This document shows, piece by piece, positions 26,174 to 36,679 of a DNA stretch of 64,000 nt; the stretch's first letter is position 1; each line of letters opens with the position of its first letter. A program made the translations under genes and the position numbers. Origin of the DNA: GCA-2733415 sp964276095 (lineage in GTDB: Bacteria; Bacteroidota; Bacteroidia; Flavobacteriales; Flavobacteriaceae); the NCBI GenBank assembly GCA_964276095.1, contig CAXYDR010000001.1:372001-436000 (forward strand), written 5' to 3'. The notes under the pieces are model-generated. The model saw nothing but the letters and a program-made list of their open reading frames with translations. It had not been told where the DNA came from and made no database searches.

Positions 26174-29100
26174 ATGAAAAAAATAACACTATTCTTAGCG
26201 TTCTTATGTATTAGTCTACTGGCTAATGCTCAAGCAACGTGTAATCAGACTTTTACAGTTTCTGGTCAAGATGATGGTCCAACTGTATTAACAATTAATG
26301 CTACGGATCTTACTTGCCAAGGAGCTGGTGCAATAACAGCATTACAATTAATAAATTCTGCTGGTAGTTTAAATTCTGGTTTTTGTACTACTACTGGAGG
26401 TAGTTGGTATGGTTTCAATTTATCTGTTGACGGAGGAGTTTCTATTCCTGTTTGTGACGGAGAAATAAATGGAACAGATATTACTGGTTTTACAACTTTA
26501 ACTATTACTTCACAAGATAATGATGCTTGGTCTGATGGGATAGATATCACAATAGATGTTGAAGTAACTTTTACACCTACAACGCCACCATTATGTGACT
26601 CTACATTAACGAGTCCTGTAAATGGAGATCTTGCTGCACCAATTGATGGTGTGTTAGTATGGTCAGCTGCTTCAGGTGGTGCAACAGGATATAACTTAAC
26701 TGTAGGAACAACTTCTGGAGGTAGTGATATTCTTGCTACAACACCACTAGGAAATGTTACTACATATAATTTAGGAACTTTAGCGGCTTCAACTGCTTAC
26801 TTTGTTACTATTGAGGCATTTAATGTTAATGGTACAGCAGTAGGTTGTATCGAACAAAATTTTACAACATATACTCCAGTACCTGGAGATACTTGTGGTA
26901 TTGCATTGCCAATTGCATGTGGAGCAAGTGAAACAGGAACAACAGTAGGGGCAACTTCAAATGGAGCGCCAGCTGGAACATGTGGTACAGGATCAGGAGC
27001 GCCAGGAGTGTGGTATAACTTTACTGGAAACGGAGATATCGTTACTGCATCGTTATGTAACTCTGGTTTTGATACTAAAATTCAAGTGTATGAAGGAGTT
27101 TGTGGAGCGCTAACTTGTGTGTCAGGAAATGATGATGCTTGTGGATTACAATCTGAAACTGTATTTATTTCTACTGTTGGTACAGAATATTATATTTATG
27201 TATTTGGTTTTGGATCTAGTACAGGAGCTTACCAATTAGATATTACTTGTGTAACACCACCACCACCACCTGTAAATGATGAGTGTGCAACTGCAATTGA
27301 TTTAACAGTGAATAATCACTTAGATTGTGATGCTGATGCTGATGGAGATGGAGTTCCTGATGGAGTAGTTACTGCAGGGACAATTGCTGGAGCTACAACT
27401 TCTGCAGAAACAGCACCTACATGTTTTGGAAGTGCTGATGATGATGTTTGGTATACATTTACTGCAACATCTGATTTACATAATATTTCATTATTAAATT
27501 TAGCTGGTTCTACTACCAATGTAGATTTTAGTGTATTTGAAGGTGCTTGTGGAACTTTAACAGAATTTTCTTGTAGTAATGCTGACTCAGCTACTGTTGC
27601 AGGTTTAACAGTAGGAAATGTATACTATGTTAGAGTTTACTCTAATACTGCAAATCCATTACAAGATACAACATTTGATATTTGTGTTGGAACACCACCA
27701 CCACCAATTATTACTGATATTGTAACATACACACCAGAACAATTAATAGAAGATGTTTTAGTTGATGCTGACTGTGCTACAGTTACTAACATTCAATATG
27801 AAACACATTCATTAGGTGACGACATAGGATTTAGTTACTTTACTGATGGAGGTTCAAACTTTCCATTCGCTGAAGGAATAATCTTATCTTCAGGTGCAGC
27901 TAAAGAAGCATCTGGACCTTTTGACGGAGGAGGACCTAGTACTTCAGGTAATGGACTTTCTGATACTGATTTAGAAAACGTAACAGGGGTAACAAACACT
28001 CAAGATAGAGTGTTTATAGAATTTGATTTTGTACCACTAGCACCACAAATTTCGTTTAACTACTTAATGGCTTCTTCTGAATATAATGGAAGTTTTGAAT
28101 GTACTTATGCTGATTCGTTTGCTTTTATATTGACAAATGTAACCGCAGGTACTCCTGCTATAAACTTAGCAAAGTTACCAGCTCCAACAAACGGAAATGA
28201 TAATGTAGTTGTTACTAATATACGTCCAGAAATTAGTGCGTCATGTACTGCTCAAAATGAACATTATTTTGCAGGTTATACACCAAATTCAGGCGAAATA
28301 GCTTATGGAGGTAGAACTGTGCCGTTAACTGCATTTGCAAATGTTATTGCGGGAGATGTTTATCATATTAAGTTAGTAATGGCAGATCAAGGTGATTCAG
28401 CTTTTGATACTGCAATTTTCCTAGAAGGAGGAAGTTTTTCTTTAGGAAGTGTTGATTTAGGAGATGATGTATTCTTAGGTGATCCTGGAGCTTTATGTGA
28501 AGGAGATACTAAAGTATTAAATGCAGGAGTATTACCTAACGGAACTGCTATTTTATGGTATAAAGACGGTATTGAAATTCCAGGGGAAACTATGGTTAAT
28601 CCAGTATCAGGAGATACAGAACAAATTTTAATAATAGATGTTACAGGTGATTATTCAATGAGTATTTACTTTATTTCTGCGCCTGATTGTGCTAGAGAGA
28701 ATTCTGTACATATTGAATTTTATCCAAACCCAGCACCTAACTTAGGTGATGATGTTATTGTTTGTGCAAATCAATCAATGACATTAAATGCAAATGTGGA
28801 AAACATAACTGATCCTAACATGGGGCCATTAAACTACGTTTGGGAATATAACGGAGTAGAAGTACAAAATGGACCAGATAGTACTTTTGTGATTGATGCT
28901 ACAACAGTAGTTTCTAGTACAAATTTAGCTAGTGGAAGTGTTCAATACGTAAACCCTGTTGATGGTTCAACGGATTTCGGAAATGTTATTTATGTTGTTG
29001 ATGGTGTTGTTAATTCAGGAGTTTACCATTTAGGTGAATTTACTGTTACAGCAACTGATACGGTTACACTTTGTTCTGGAACAAGTACTATGAATGTGAG

Positions 29101-29392
29101 TTACTATGAAAATGCTAACTGTGTTTCTATTCCTTCAGGAATCTCTCCAAACGGAGATGGTGTAAACGACTGCTTAATATTAGATCACTTATCACCAAAT
29201 AGTGAAGTGGCTAGATTGCAAGTGTTCAATAGATTTGGTACTAGAGTTTATGACAAAGCAAATCACGTAAAAGAATGGTGTGGAACTAGTCAAGAAGGTG
29301 ATGTTTTAGTAACTGGTACTTACTACTATGTGTTAGATTATTATAGAGGAACTCCATTAAAAGGATGGATATATATTAATGTAGAAGATTAA
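26174..29392 (+). CDS. T9SS type B cargo 1: large surface protein with choice-of-anchor L domain
   Basis: This 1072-residue protein has a signal peptide (about 1-20, ANA-Q). A fibronectin III-like region follows (about 135-235), then two pre-peptidase C-like domains (about 240-370 and 375-510, with CGAL/CGTL repeats and VWYNFTG/VWYTFTA). A choice-of-anchor L domain (about 520-770) and an Ig-like domain come before a gliding-motility type C-terminal domain starting at PSGISPNGDGVND and ending KGWIYINVED. That last domain is the type B signal of T9SS. The protein is exported through the outer membrane and displayed or released. It heads the first cargo-PorP-OmpA cassette. Adhesion is likely but unproven. 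Confidence 0.88.
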   Translation: MKKITLFLAFLCISLLANAQATCNQTFTVSGQDDGPTVLTINATDLTCQGAGAITALQLINSAGSLNSGFCTTTGGSWYGFNLSVDGGVSIPVCDGEINGTDITGFTTLTITSQDNDAWSDGIDITIDVEVTFTPTTPPLCDSTLTSPVNGDLAAPIDGVLVWSAASGGATGYNLTVGTTSGGSDILATTPLGNVTTYNLGTLAASTAYFVTIEAFNVNGTAVGCIEQNFTTYTPVPGDTCGIALPIACGASETGTTVGATSNGAPAGTCGTGSGAPGVWYNFTGNGDIVTASLCNSGFDTKIQVYEGVCGALTCVSGNDDACGLQSETVFISTVGTEYYIYVFGFGSSTGAYQLDITCVTPPPPPVNDECATAIDLTVNNHLDCDADADGDGVPDGVVTAGTIAGATTSAETAPTCFGSADDDVWYTFTATSDLHNISLLNLAGSTTNVDFSVFEGACGTLTEFSCSNADSATVAGLTVGNVYYVRVYSNTANPLQDTTFDICVGTPPPPIITDIVTYTPEQLIEDVLVDADCATVTNIQYETHSLGDDIGFSYFTDGGSNFPFAEGIILSSGAAKEASGPFDGGGPSTSGNGLSDTDLENVTGVTNTQDRVFIEFDFVPLAPQISFNYLMASSEYNGSFECTYADSFAFILTNVTAGTPAINLAKLPAPTNGNDNVVVTNIRPEISASCTAQNEHYFAGYTPNSGEIAYGGRTVPLTAFANVIAGDVYHIKLVMADQGDSAFDTAIFLEGGSFSLGSVDLGDDVFLGDPGALCEGDTKVLNAGVLPNGTAILWYKDGIEIPGETMVNPVSGDTEQILIIDVTGDYSMSIYFISAPDCARENSVHIEFYPNPAPNLGDDVIVCANQSMTLNANVENITDPNMGPLNYVWEYNGVEVQNGPDSTFVIDATTVVSSTNLASGSVQYVNPVDGSTDFGNVIYVVDGVVNSGVYHLGEFTVTATDTVTLCSGTSTMNVSYYENANCVSIPSGISPNGDGVNDCLILDHLSPNSEVARLQVFNRFGTRVYDKANHVKEWCGTSQEGDVLVTGTYYYVLDYYRGTPLKGWIYINVED

Positions 29393-29457
29393 TAGTAGTA
29401 TCAAAGCATAATAAATTAGCTGTTCGCATTTGCGGAATCAACATTTAAAAATATACA

Positions 29458-30372
29458 ATGAAAAAAATAATTATAGCATTAGTTGTACTACTTGGGTATA
29501 GTAGTACAACGTTTGCCCAACAAGATCCACAGTACACACAGTACATGTATAATCAAGCAGTAATTAACCCTGCATATGCTGGATCAAAAGATGCCTTATC
29601 AATTGTTTCACTTTACCGTAATCAATGGACAGGATTTGATGGAGCACCAAAAACACTAACTTTATCTGGACATGGTCCAGTAGGAGAAAAGGTAGGATTA
29701 GGGTTGTCTTTTATATCAGATCAACATGGACCTGTTAAAGAGAATAATATTTATGCAGATTTTTCTTATACTATTAATGTAGGAGAAGTATCTAAATTAG
29801 CATTAGGTGTTAAAGCTGGGGTTACTTTACATGACATAGCTTTAAACAGTGGAGTTACAACAGCATTTGCTGGAGATCCATTATTTGCAAAAAATGTAAG
29901 TAAAACTAATCCAAATGCTGGATTAGGAGCATTTTATTATACCGATAAGTATTTTGTAGGATTATCAATGCCAAACATTTTAAACAGTGTTCATTTAGAT
30001 GAGGATGGTAAAAATTATGGTAGTGAGGTTCAGCATTATTTTCTTAGTGCAGGTTATGTATTTCAGTTAACTGAGAATACAAAGTTAAAGCCATCATTTT
30101 TAGTAAAGTCTTCATTTGATGCACCTGTTTCATTTGATGTAAATGCAAACTTCTTGTTCTATGATAAATTTGAAGTAGGAGCATCATACAGAAATACGGA
30201 TTCATTTAGTGGATTAGTAGGATTTGCTTTTAATGATAGTATTCGTTTAGGATATGCTTATGACCATATTATTAGTGATCTTCAAAATGTAGCGTCTTCA
30301 TCACATGAAGTGTTTTTGCAATTTGACTTAAACTTTCCAAAGAAAGTATCACGTTCACCAAGATTTTTCTAA
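29458..30372 (+). CDS. PorP/SprF family T9SS outer-membrane protein, copy A
   Basis: A 304-residue protein has a signal peptide (ending TTFA-Q), then the family-typical QDPQYTQYMYNQAVINPAYAGSKD, followed by a beta-strand pattern to a C-terminal strand. PorP/SprF proteins are outer-membrane beta barrels needed for T9SS. In Flavobacterium johnsoniae, SprF is required for secretion of the type B cargo SprB. Placement 65 bp after a type B cargo gene suggests dedicated pairing. The protein is identical to the one encoded at 35748-36662. Confidence 0.92.
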   Translation: MKKIIIALVVLLGYSSTTFAQQDPQYTQYMYNQAVINPAYAGSKDALSIVSLYRNQWTGFDGAPKTLTLSGHGPVGEKVGLGLSFISDQHGPVKENNIYADFSYTINVGEVSKLALGVKAGVTLHDIALNSGVTTAFAGDPLFAKNVSKTNPNAGLGAFYYTDKYFVGLSMPNILNSVHLDEDGKNYGSEVQHYFLSAGYVFQLTENTKLKPSFLVKSSFDAPVSFDVNANFLFYDKFEVGASYRNTDSFSGLVGFAFNDSIRLGYAYDHIISDLQNVASSSHEVFLQFDLNFPKKVSRSPRFF

Positions 30373-30389
30373 TATAAACAAACGAAACA

Positions 30390-32318
30390 ATGAAAAAACA
30401 CATATATACAGGGTTGTTCTTATTGGGAATGTTTAATGTAAACGCTCAGAGTAAGTCAACAGTAAAAGCAGATAAACACTTTGATAATTTAGAGTATGTT
30501 GATGCTATATCAGATTACTTAAAAGTTATTGAAAAAGAAGGAGAAAGCGAATATGTACAAAGCCGTTTGGCCGATACGTATTATAACGTTTTTAATACAG
30601 CTGCTGCAGAAGAGTGGTATGGAAAAGTAGTTTCTACAAGTGAAAACAAAGAGCACTTTTTCAAATATGCTCAAATGTTAAAGGCAAATGGAAATTATGA
30701 TAAGGCTAATTTATGGATGGATAAGTTTGCGAACATGGCGCCAAGCGATGTTAGAGCAGTTGCTCATAAAAACAATCCAAATACTGTAGGTGAATTATTA
30801 GGAGATACTCCAAAGTTTACTGTTAAACCAGTAGAAGGGTTTAACACAAAGTTTTCAGAATTTGGACCAATCATGCATGAAGGTCAAGTATATTATGCTT
30901 CAGCACGTAGTGGAAAGTCAAAAAAATACGGATGGAATGAAGAGCCATATTTAGATATTTATGTATCAGATTATGATGCTGCTTCTGGATCATTAACAAA
31001 TGAGTCTGAACTTTCAGGAAAAGTAAATACAAAGTTTAATGAAGGGACTGTAAGTTTTAGTCCTGACGGAAAAACGATGTATTTCTCAGGAGAAAGTCTT
31101 GATCGTGATGCTGGAGTTTTTGGAAAAAAATTCAAGAAGGATGACTCAGGAAAAAGTACTATTAAAATATACTCAGCAAGCTTAACTGGTGGTGAATGGA
31201 CAAATGTTATGACATTGCCATTTAATAATGAAAACTCAAATGCGAGTGGTCCTGCAGTTAGTACAGATGGAAAACGTTTGTATTTCAATTCTGATATGGA
31301 AGGAACTTTAGGAGGAGCCGATCTTTGGTATGTAAGTATCAATGAAGATGGAACATATGGAGAACCTGTAAACTTAGGAACCGATATTAACACTGAAGGA
31401 ACGGAAATGTTTCCATATATCAGTAGTAAAAACATCATGTATTTTTCTTCAAATGGTCATCCTGGTTTAGGAATGATGGATGTATTTGCATCTCAAATGG
31501 AAGGGAATGATTTTGGATCAGTACGTAATGTAGGAGCTCCATTAAACTCTGGAAATGATGATTTTAGTTTTACAATAGATGAGGATTCACAAAAAGGATT
31601 TTTTGCATCTAATAGAGCTGGAGGTTCAGGAAGTGATGATATTTATGCTTTTGATCAAATCGTACCAGTTTGTGATGTTGCATTAGCAGTACAAGTAGTC
31701 GATGCAAAAACGGGTAATGTTTTAGCAATGACAGCAGTTGCTATTTATGATGAGAGTAATAATAAAGTAGCTGATAAGACTACGGATGAAAATGGATATG
31801 TACGTTTCAAATACGAATGTAATCAATCCTTTAAAGTTGAGGCGAATAGAGAAATGTACTCAATTAATAGTGTAGTAATAGCAAAAACTGATGAGCCGGA
31901 TGTATTAGAAACATTAGCATTATCTCCAATAATCGTTGAAGATAGAGTAGTGTTAAATCCTATATACTTTGAGTTAGATAAGCATAACATTACTGCTCAA
32001 GGAGCAACTGAATTAGATAAGTTAGTAGCGGTAATGAATAAGTACCCAAAAATGATTATTAAGGCCGCATCTCATACAGATAGTAGAGGAAAGGACTCAT
32101 ATAACATGGCTTTATCTGATCGAAGAGCAAAATCAACAGCTCAATATGTAATTTCAAAAGGAATAGGATCTGATCGTATTTCAGGAGAAGGAAAAGGAGA
32201 GTCTGAATTATTAAACCAATGTTCAAATGGAGTAAAATGTTCTAAAGAAGAGCACCAAGCTAACAGACGTTCAGAGTTTATTATTGTCAACTTAGATGAA
32301 ACGTTTAAGAAAGACTAA
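30390..32318 (+). CDS. OmpA family protein with PD40 repeats, PorE-like, copy A
   Basis: The 642-residue protein has a signal peptide (ending VNA-Q), TPR-like helices at about 20-130, and four WD40-like PD40 beta-propeller repeats at about 160-430 (SFSPDGKTMYFSGES, STDGKRLYFNSD, ISSKNIMYFSSNG, DSQKGFFASNRAGG). A carboxypeptidase regulatory-like domain (about 435-500) and an OmpA-type peptidoglycan-binding domain (about 525-642, with HTDSRGKDSYNMALSDRRA) follow. This is the domain order of PorE of Porphyromonas T9SS, but no lipobox cysteine follows the signal here. It begins 17 bp after porP and probably anchors the secretion module to the cell wall. Confidence 0.9.
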   Translation: MKKHIYTGLFLLGMFNVNAQSKSTVKADKHFDNLEYVDAISDYLKVIEKEGESEYVQSRLADTYYNVFNTAAAEEWYGKVVSTSENKEHFFKYAQMLKANGNYDKANLWMDKFANMAPSDVRAVAHKNNPNTVGELLGDTPKFTVKPVEGFNTKFSEFGPIMHEGQVYYASARSGKSKKYGWNEEPYLDIYVSDYDAASGSLTNESELSGKVNTKFNEGTVSFSPDGKTMYFSGESLDRDAGVFGKKFKKDDSGKSTIKIYSASLTGGEWTNVMTLPFNNENSNASGPAVSTDGKRLYFNSDMEGTLGGADLWYVSINEDGTYGEPVNLGTDINTEGTEMFPYISSKNIMYFSSNGHPGLGMMDVFASQMEGNDFGSVRNVGAPLNSGNDDFSFTIDEDSQKGFFASNRAGGSGSDDIYAFDQIVPVCDVALAVQVVDAKTGNVLAMTAVAIYDESNNKVADKTTDENGYVRFKYECNQSFKVEANREMYSINSVVIAKTDEPDVLETLALSPIIVEDRVVLNPIYFELDKHNITAQGATELDKLVAVMNKYPKMIIKAASHTDSRGKDSYNMALSDRRAKSTAQYVISKGIGSDRISGEGKGESELLNQCSNGVKCSKEEHQANRRSEFIIVNLDETFKKD

Positions 32319-32342
32319 TAAAATTTAATATAAGTGTAATCA

Positions 32343-32376
32343 AAAAAAAGCCAGCTCATTTGAGCTGGCTTTTTTT
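32343..32376 (+). terminator. terminator after ompA copy A
   Basis: A 16-bp stem with core GCCAGCTCA/TGAGCTGGC (32343-32358 with 32361-32376) and a two-base loop is followed by T's. It is part of the exact 2.9-kb repeat. Confidence 0.92.
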
Positions 32377-32559
32377 GTGCACCATTATTTTTAAGAAATT
32401 TTTTAGTTTTTTGAATCAGTGTTGTTTATCGCTAATTACAGTGTTATGTCGAAACATCTTTTAGTTTTAATTTCATTGATAAAAAAACACAGAGATATGT
32501 TGATTTTTTCTTTTATTTTTTTATTAAATTCGTTGACTATTAACCTAACTTAATTAACA

Positions 32560-35500
32560 ATGAAAAAAATAATACCAATATTATTTCTCTTAGGAGTTTT
32601 GTGTGGGAACGCACAAAATTTAATAACAGATGGATTATCAGTTAACGAGAATATTAATGTCTGTGATTCAGGAGACTGCTATGACATATCAGCCTCATAT
32701 TTTATACCTAAAGATGCAAGTACTACTTATGTAGTAAATTCAATTCCTTTTGACCCAGTTATTGTAAGTGTTGATGGAGGTTTAACAGAAGATGATAGAT
32801 TCTCAGATGTGATTGATTTGGGGTTTACGTTTTGTTATTTTGGTAATGTTTCGAGTCAAATAGTAATAGGTGGTAATGGTGATATCTCTTTTGATACGGC
32901 ATTAGCTGGACAAGTTGATGAATGGGCTTTTTCAGTGAATGTACCAGATATTAACTTGCCTTCAGGAGGTATTTTTGGAGCTTACCACGACATGGACATC
33001 GGTAACGGAGGAACCATATCTTATGGAGTTACTGGAATAGCCCCTTTTAGAGCTTTTGTAATTAACTATGAAGTGAATCAATTTAGTTGTAATGAATTAG
33101 TTTCAAGGCAACAAATTGTATTGCATGAAACATCTAATTTTATAGATGTGTATATTACTGATAAACCAACTTGTTCAGGATGGAATAGCGGTAATGCAGT
33201 AATAGGAATTCAAAATGTTGGAGGGTCTATTGGTTATGCAGCTCCGGGAAGGAATACAGGAGATTCTCCATGGACAGCAACTAATGAAGCATGGAGGTTT
33301 TCTCCAGATGGAGCAGATGTACCAACAACATTTGAATGGCAAAATCCAGATGGCTCACAATTGTCTACTAACTCTACAACTAATGTATGTCCAACAACTG
33401 ATATTACGTATACTGCAGAAGTGTCTTATACCTATTGTGATGGAAGTATCGTAACTAATACAGCGGATGTAAATATTATTATAGGAGCAAGTGGAGGGGG
33501 ATCTGTAAATTTAGGAGCAGATTTTGTCATGTGTAATGGTGCAGACTTTACATTAACGGCTTCAGGTGCATTTGCAAGTCCAGTTACCTATGAATGGTTA
33601 TTAAATGGAGTAGTAGTGTCTGGTGAAACAAACAGTACACTTGTAACTCCAGTATTAGGTGACTATGTAGTTAATGTAACTTATGGTGCTTCTGATTGTT
33701 TGGCAACAGATGATATTATTGTTTCATTTGGAGATATAATTAATCCAGTAGCTGTTTGTCAGGATTATACTGCCGTATTAGATAATAGTGGTAGTGTAAT
33801 AATTACAGGAGCTGATGTTGATGGAGGTAGTACAGATAATTGTGCTATAGATACGATTACCGTTTTTCCAAATACTTTTACAACGGCAAATATTGGAGAT
33901 AACGCAGTGACTTTAACTGTTACAGATGTTTCGGGTAATGTTAGTACATGTGTAGCAAATGTATTTGTACCATTTGCTTGTGGAGGTTTATTTACAGATT
34001 CAGGTGGATCATCATCAAATTATGAAAATGGAGAAGATCTTACATGGGTACTTTCACCAAGTGCACCTGGAACACCTGTTACTTTAGAATTTGCTTTTGT
34101 TGATATTGAAAGTGGATGGGATCAATTAGATGTTTATGATGGTCCTGACATGACGGCACCTTTGTTAGCGGGTAATATATTAAATCCAATAACGCTTACT
34201 TCAACACATCCATCGGGAATGTTGTTTATACATTTTACTTCTGATAGTTCTGTAACTAGAGAAGGGTGGTTGGCAATAATAGAATGTGCAACGATACTTG
34301 GTTGCGCAGATACTTTTGTTGATACAGGAGATGTTACGAATGATTATGGTAACAGCGAAAACGAAACTTGGGTGATTTTACCAAATTTACCTGGTGAATA
34401 TGTAGAATTAAATTTCACGGAATTTAATACTGAATTTAGTTGGGATGGTATGATGATTTACGATGGTCCAAATGCATCATTTCCAGTTATAAGTTCTGGT
34501 GGAACTGGTTTTTCTTTATTACCCGATGGTGCTTGGACTGGGGTTTTAGGAGATGCAACAGCACCTTCAGTAATAACATCAACAGATCCATCAGGAGCGC
34601 TAACAATTGTATTCACATCAGGAAGTAATACTCCTTTTTCAGGTTGGGAAGCTACGGTTAATTGTATAAACCCATGTGCAGATCCTACAAGTTTAGCAAC
34701 CTTTAACGCAACTGAATCTACAATTGACATAGAATGGGTTGAAGTAGGGACAGCTACAGAATGGGAAGTTGAAATAGTACAAACAGGGGATGTACCAACT
34801 GGAGTTGGTGTGTCTACAACATCAAATCCATTTACTGTAACAGGTTTATTGCCAGATACAATTTATGATTTTTATGTAACAGCAATATGTAATCCAGGTG
34901 TAAGCGTAAGTTATCAGGTAGGACCTGTTACTGATAGTACTATTTGTGAAGCAAGTGTTTTTTCAGGAATTATTTTAGATGCTACTAAACCAATTAATGC
35001 TAATCAAATAAATTTATGTAATGGAGAAACTGTAGACTTGTCTTTATCAGGAGGGTTTATTCCTAGTTCAGAAACTTATCAATGGCAATTTGATGGTGTA
35101 GATGTATTAGGGCAAACTAACAATGGATATTCAGGTATAACTGCAGCAGGTCTTTATACTTTAGTTGTTACTCTTGGTAATTGTGTAGAAACGTTTGATG
35201 TAAATGTTATTTCAAGTGAAGCTATTATTGATATTGTATTAAATGATGATTGTACAGCTACAACCACTGTAAAAGATAGTTTAGGTAACTCAGTAACTGG
35301 AGGGGTTTTTAGCTTTAATCCTATGCCAACCGATGGTGTAGTTATTGATTCTATAACAGGTGAATTACAATTTATGTCTGCAGGTATGTTGTATAATATT
35401 GAATACACAACGATTTCAGGATGTATTTCAACAACTGCTTTATCAATCCCTTTAGACTTTGGTTGCATTATACCTTCAGGAATATCACCAAATACAGATG

Positions 35501-35721
35501 GGATAAACGATTTCTTTGATATATCATTTTTACAAGCAAATAAATTAACTGTTTATAATAGGCATGGTAATGAAGTATATGCTAAAAATAATTATAGAAA
35601 TGAATGGTATGGGAACTCTGATAGGGATGGTGAGTTGCCAGTAGGTACTTATTATTATGTAATAGAAGTTGCTCAAAGATCGCCAATAACTGGTTGGGTA
35701 TACATCAATAGAGAAAACTAA
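32560..35721 (+). CDS. T9SS type B cargo 2: surface protein with CUB domains
   Basis: The 1053-residue protein starts with a signal peptide (about 1-18, CGNA-Q). Its N-terminal beta domain (about 20-250) is followed by Ig-like and HYR-like segments (about 255-475). Two CUB-like domains lie at about 475-580 and 580-710 (paired WDQLDVYDGPD and WDGMMIYDGPN). A fibronectin III-like domain (about 710-795), a further Ig-like segment and a type B C-terminal domain (PSGISPNTDGINDFFD to GWVYINREN) complete it. The domains differ from cargo 1 except for the C-terminal signal. The following porP-ompA pair is the exact second copy. Export by T9SS is supported; ligand unknown. Confidence 0.88.
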   Translation: MKKIIPILFLLGVLCGNAQNLITDGLSVNENINVCDSGDCYDISASYFIPKDASTTYVVNSIPFDPVIVSVDGGLTEDDRFSDVIDLGFTFCYFGNVSSQIVIGGNGDISFDTALAGQVDEWAFSVNVPDINLPSGGIFGAYHDMDIGNGGTISYGVTGIAPFRAFVINYEVNQFSCNELVSRQQIVLHETSNFIDVYITDKPTCSGWNSGNAVIGIQNVGGSIGYAAPGRNTGDSPWTATNEAWRFSPDGADVPTTFEWQNPDGSQLSTNSTTNVCPTTDITYTAEVSYTYCDGSIVTNTADVNIIIGASGGGSVNLGADFVMCNGADFTLTASGAFASPVTYEWLLNGVVVSGETNSTLVTPVLGDYVVNVTYGASDCLATDDIIVSFGDIINPVAVCQDYTAVLDNSGSVIITGADVDGGSTDNCAIDTITVFPNTFTTANIGDNAVTLTVTDVSGNVSTCVANVFVPFACGGLFTDSGGSSSNYENGEDLTWVLSPSAPGTPVTLEFAFVDIESGWDQLDVYDGPDMTAPLLAGNILNPITLTSTHPSGMLFIHFTSDSSVTREGWLAIIECATILGCADTFVDTGDVTNDYGNSENETWVILPNLPGEYVELNFTEFNTEFSWDGMMIYDGPNASFPVISSGGTGFSLLPDGAWTGVLGDATAPSVITSTDPSGALTIVFTSGSNTPFSGWEATVNCINPCADPTSLATFNATESTIDIEWVEVGTATEWEVEIVQTGDVPTGVGVSTTSNPFTVTGLLPDTIYDFYVTAICNPGVSVSYQVGPVTDSTICEASVFSGIILDATKPINANQINLCNGETVDLSLSGGFIPSSETYQWQFDGVDVLGQTNNGYSGITAAGLYTLVVTLGNCVETFDVNVISSEAIIDIVLNDDCTATTTVKDSLGNSVTGGVFSFNPMPTDGVVIDSITGELQFMSAGMLYNIEYTTISGCISTTALSIPLDFGCIIPSGISPNTDGINDFFDISFLQANKLTVYNRHGNEVYAKNNYRNEWYGNSDRDGELPVGTYYYVIEVAQRSPITGWVYINREN

Positions 35722-35747
35722 AATAATTCAAGATTTAAAATTTACAA

Positions 35748-36662
35748 ATGAAAAAAATAATTATAGCATTAGTTGTACTACTTGGGTATAGTAGTACAAC
35801 GTTTGCCCAACAAGATCCACAGTACACACAGTACATGTATAATCAAGCAGTAATTAACCCTGCATATGCTGGATCAAAAGATGCCTTATCAATTGTTTCA
35901 CTTTACCGTAATCAATGGACAGGATTTGATGGAGCACCAAAAACACTAACTTTATCTGGACATGGTCCAGTAGGAGAAAAGGTAGGATTAGGGTTGTCTT
36001 TTATATCAGATCAACATGGACCTGTTAAAGAGAATAATATTTATGCAGATTTTTCTTATACTATTAATGTAGGAGAAGTATCTAAATTAGCATTAGGTGT
36101 TAAAGCTGGGGTTACTTTACATGACATAGCTTTAAACAGTGGAGTTACAACAGCATTTGCTGGAGATCCATTATTTGCAAAAAATGTAAGTAAAACTAAT
36201 CCAAATGCTGGATTAGGAGCATTTTATTATACCGATAAGTATTTTGTAGGATTATCAATGCCAAACATTTTAAACAGTGTTCATTTAGATGAGGATGGTA
36301 AAAATTATGGTAGTGAGGTTCAGCATTATTTTCTTAGTGCAGGTTATGTATTTCAGTTAACTGAGAATACAAAGTTAAAGCCATCATTTTTAGTAAAGTC
36401 TTCATTTGATGCACCTGTTTCATTTGATGTAAATGCAAACTTCTTGTTCTATGATAAATTTGAAGTAGGAGCATCATACAGAAATACGGATTCATTTAGT
36501 GGATTAGTAGGATTTGCTTTTAATGATAGTATTCGTTTAGGATATGCTTATGACCATATTATTAGTGATCTTCAAAATGTAGCGTCTTCATCACATGAAG
36601 TGTTTTTGCAATTTGACTTAAACTTTCCAAAGAAAGTATCACGTTCACCAAGATTTTTCTAA
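35748..36662 (+). CDS. PorP/SprF family T9SS outer-membrane protein, copy B
   Basis: The protein is the same 304 residues as that encoded at 29458-30372, with the same signal peptide and NPAYAGSKD motif. It begins 26 bp after cargo 2, closer than copy A is to cargo 1. Because the barrel protein is identical while the two cargos differ in all but the C-terminal signal, one PorP sequence must serve both cargos. Confidence 0.92.
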   Translation: MKKIIIALVVLLGYSSTTFAQQDPQYTQYMYNQAVINPAYAGSKDALSIVSLYRNQWTGFDGAPKTLTLSGHGPVGEKVGLGLSFISDQHGPVKENNIYADFSYTINVGEVSKLALGVKAGVTLHDIALNSGVTTAFAGDPLFAKNVSKTNPNAGLGAFYYTDKYFVGLSMPNILNSVHLDEDGKNYGSEVQHYFLSAGYVFQLTENTKLKPSFLVKSSFDAPVSFDVNANFLFYDKFEVGASYRNTDSFSGLVGFAFNDSIRLGYAYDHIISDLQNVASSSHEVFLQFDLNFPKKVSRSPRFF

Positions 36663-36679
36663 TATAAACAAACGAAACA

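Larger units (their letters stand above)
29456..32378 (+). repeat. 2,923-bp direct repeat, copy A (porP-ompA unit)
   Basis: The sequence from two bases before the porP ATG to the end of the terminator after ompA appears identical to 35746-38668 (offset 6290). Both coding regions, the 17-bp spacer and the terminator agree. Similarity stops abruptly at both edges: C versus A before the start, G versus T after the end. Confidence 0.93.

Noticed and set aside
26144..32547. Shared ATTAACCTA motif upstream of cargos 1 and 2 as a regulator site
   Set aside because: Distance to the start codon differs (22 versus 13 bp) and the same nine bases occur by chance elsewhere in AT-rich gaps (near 54976).
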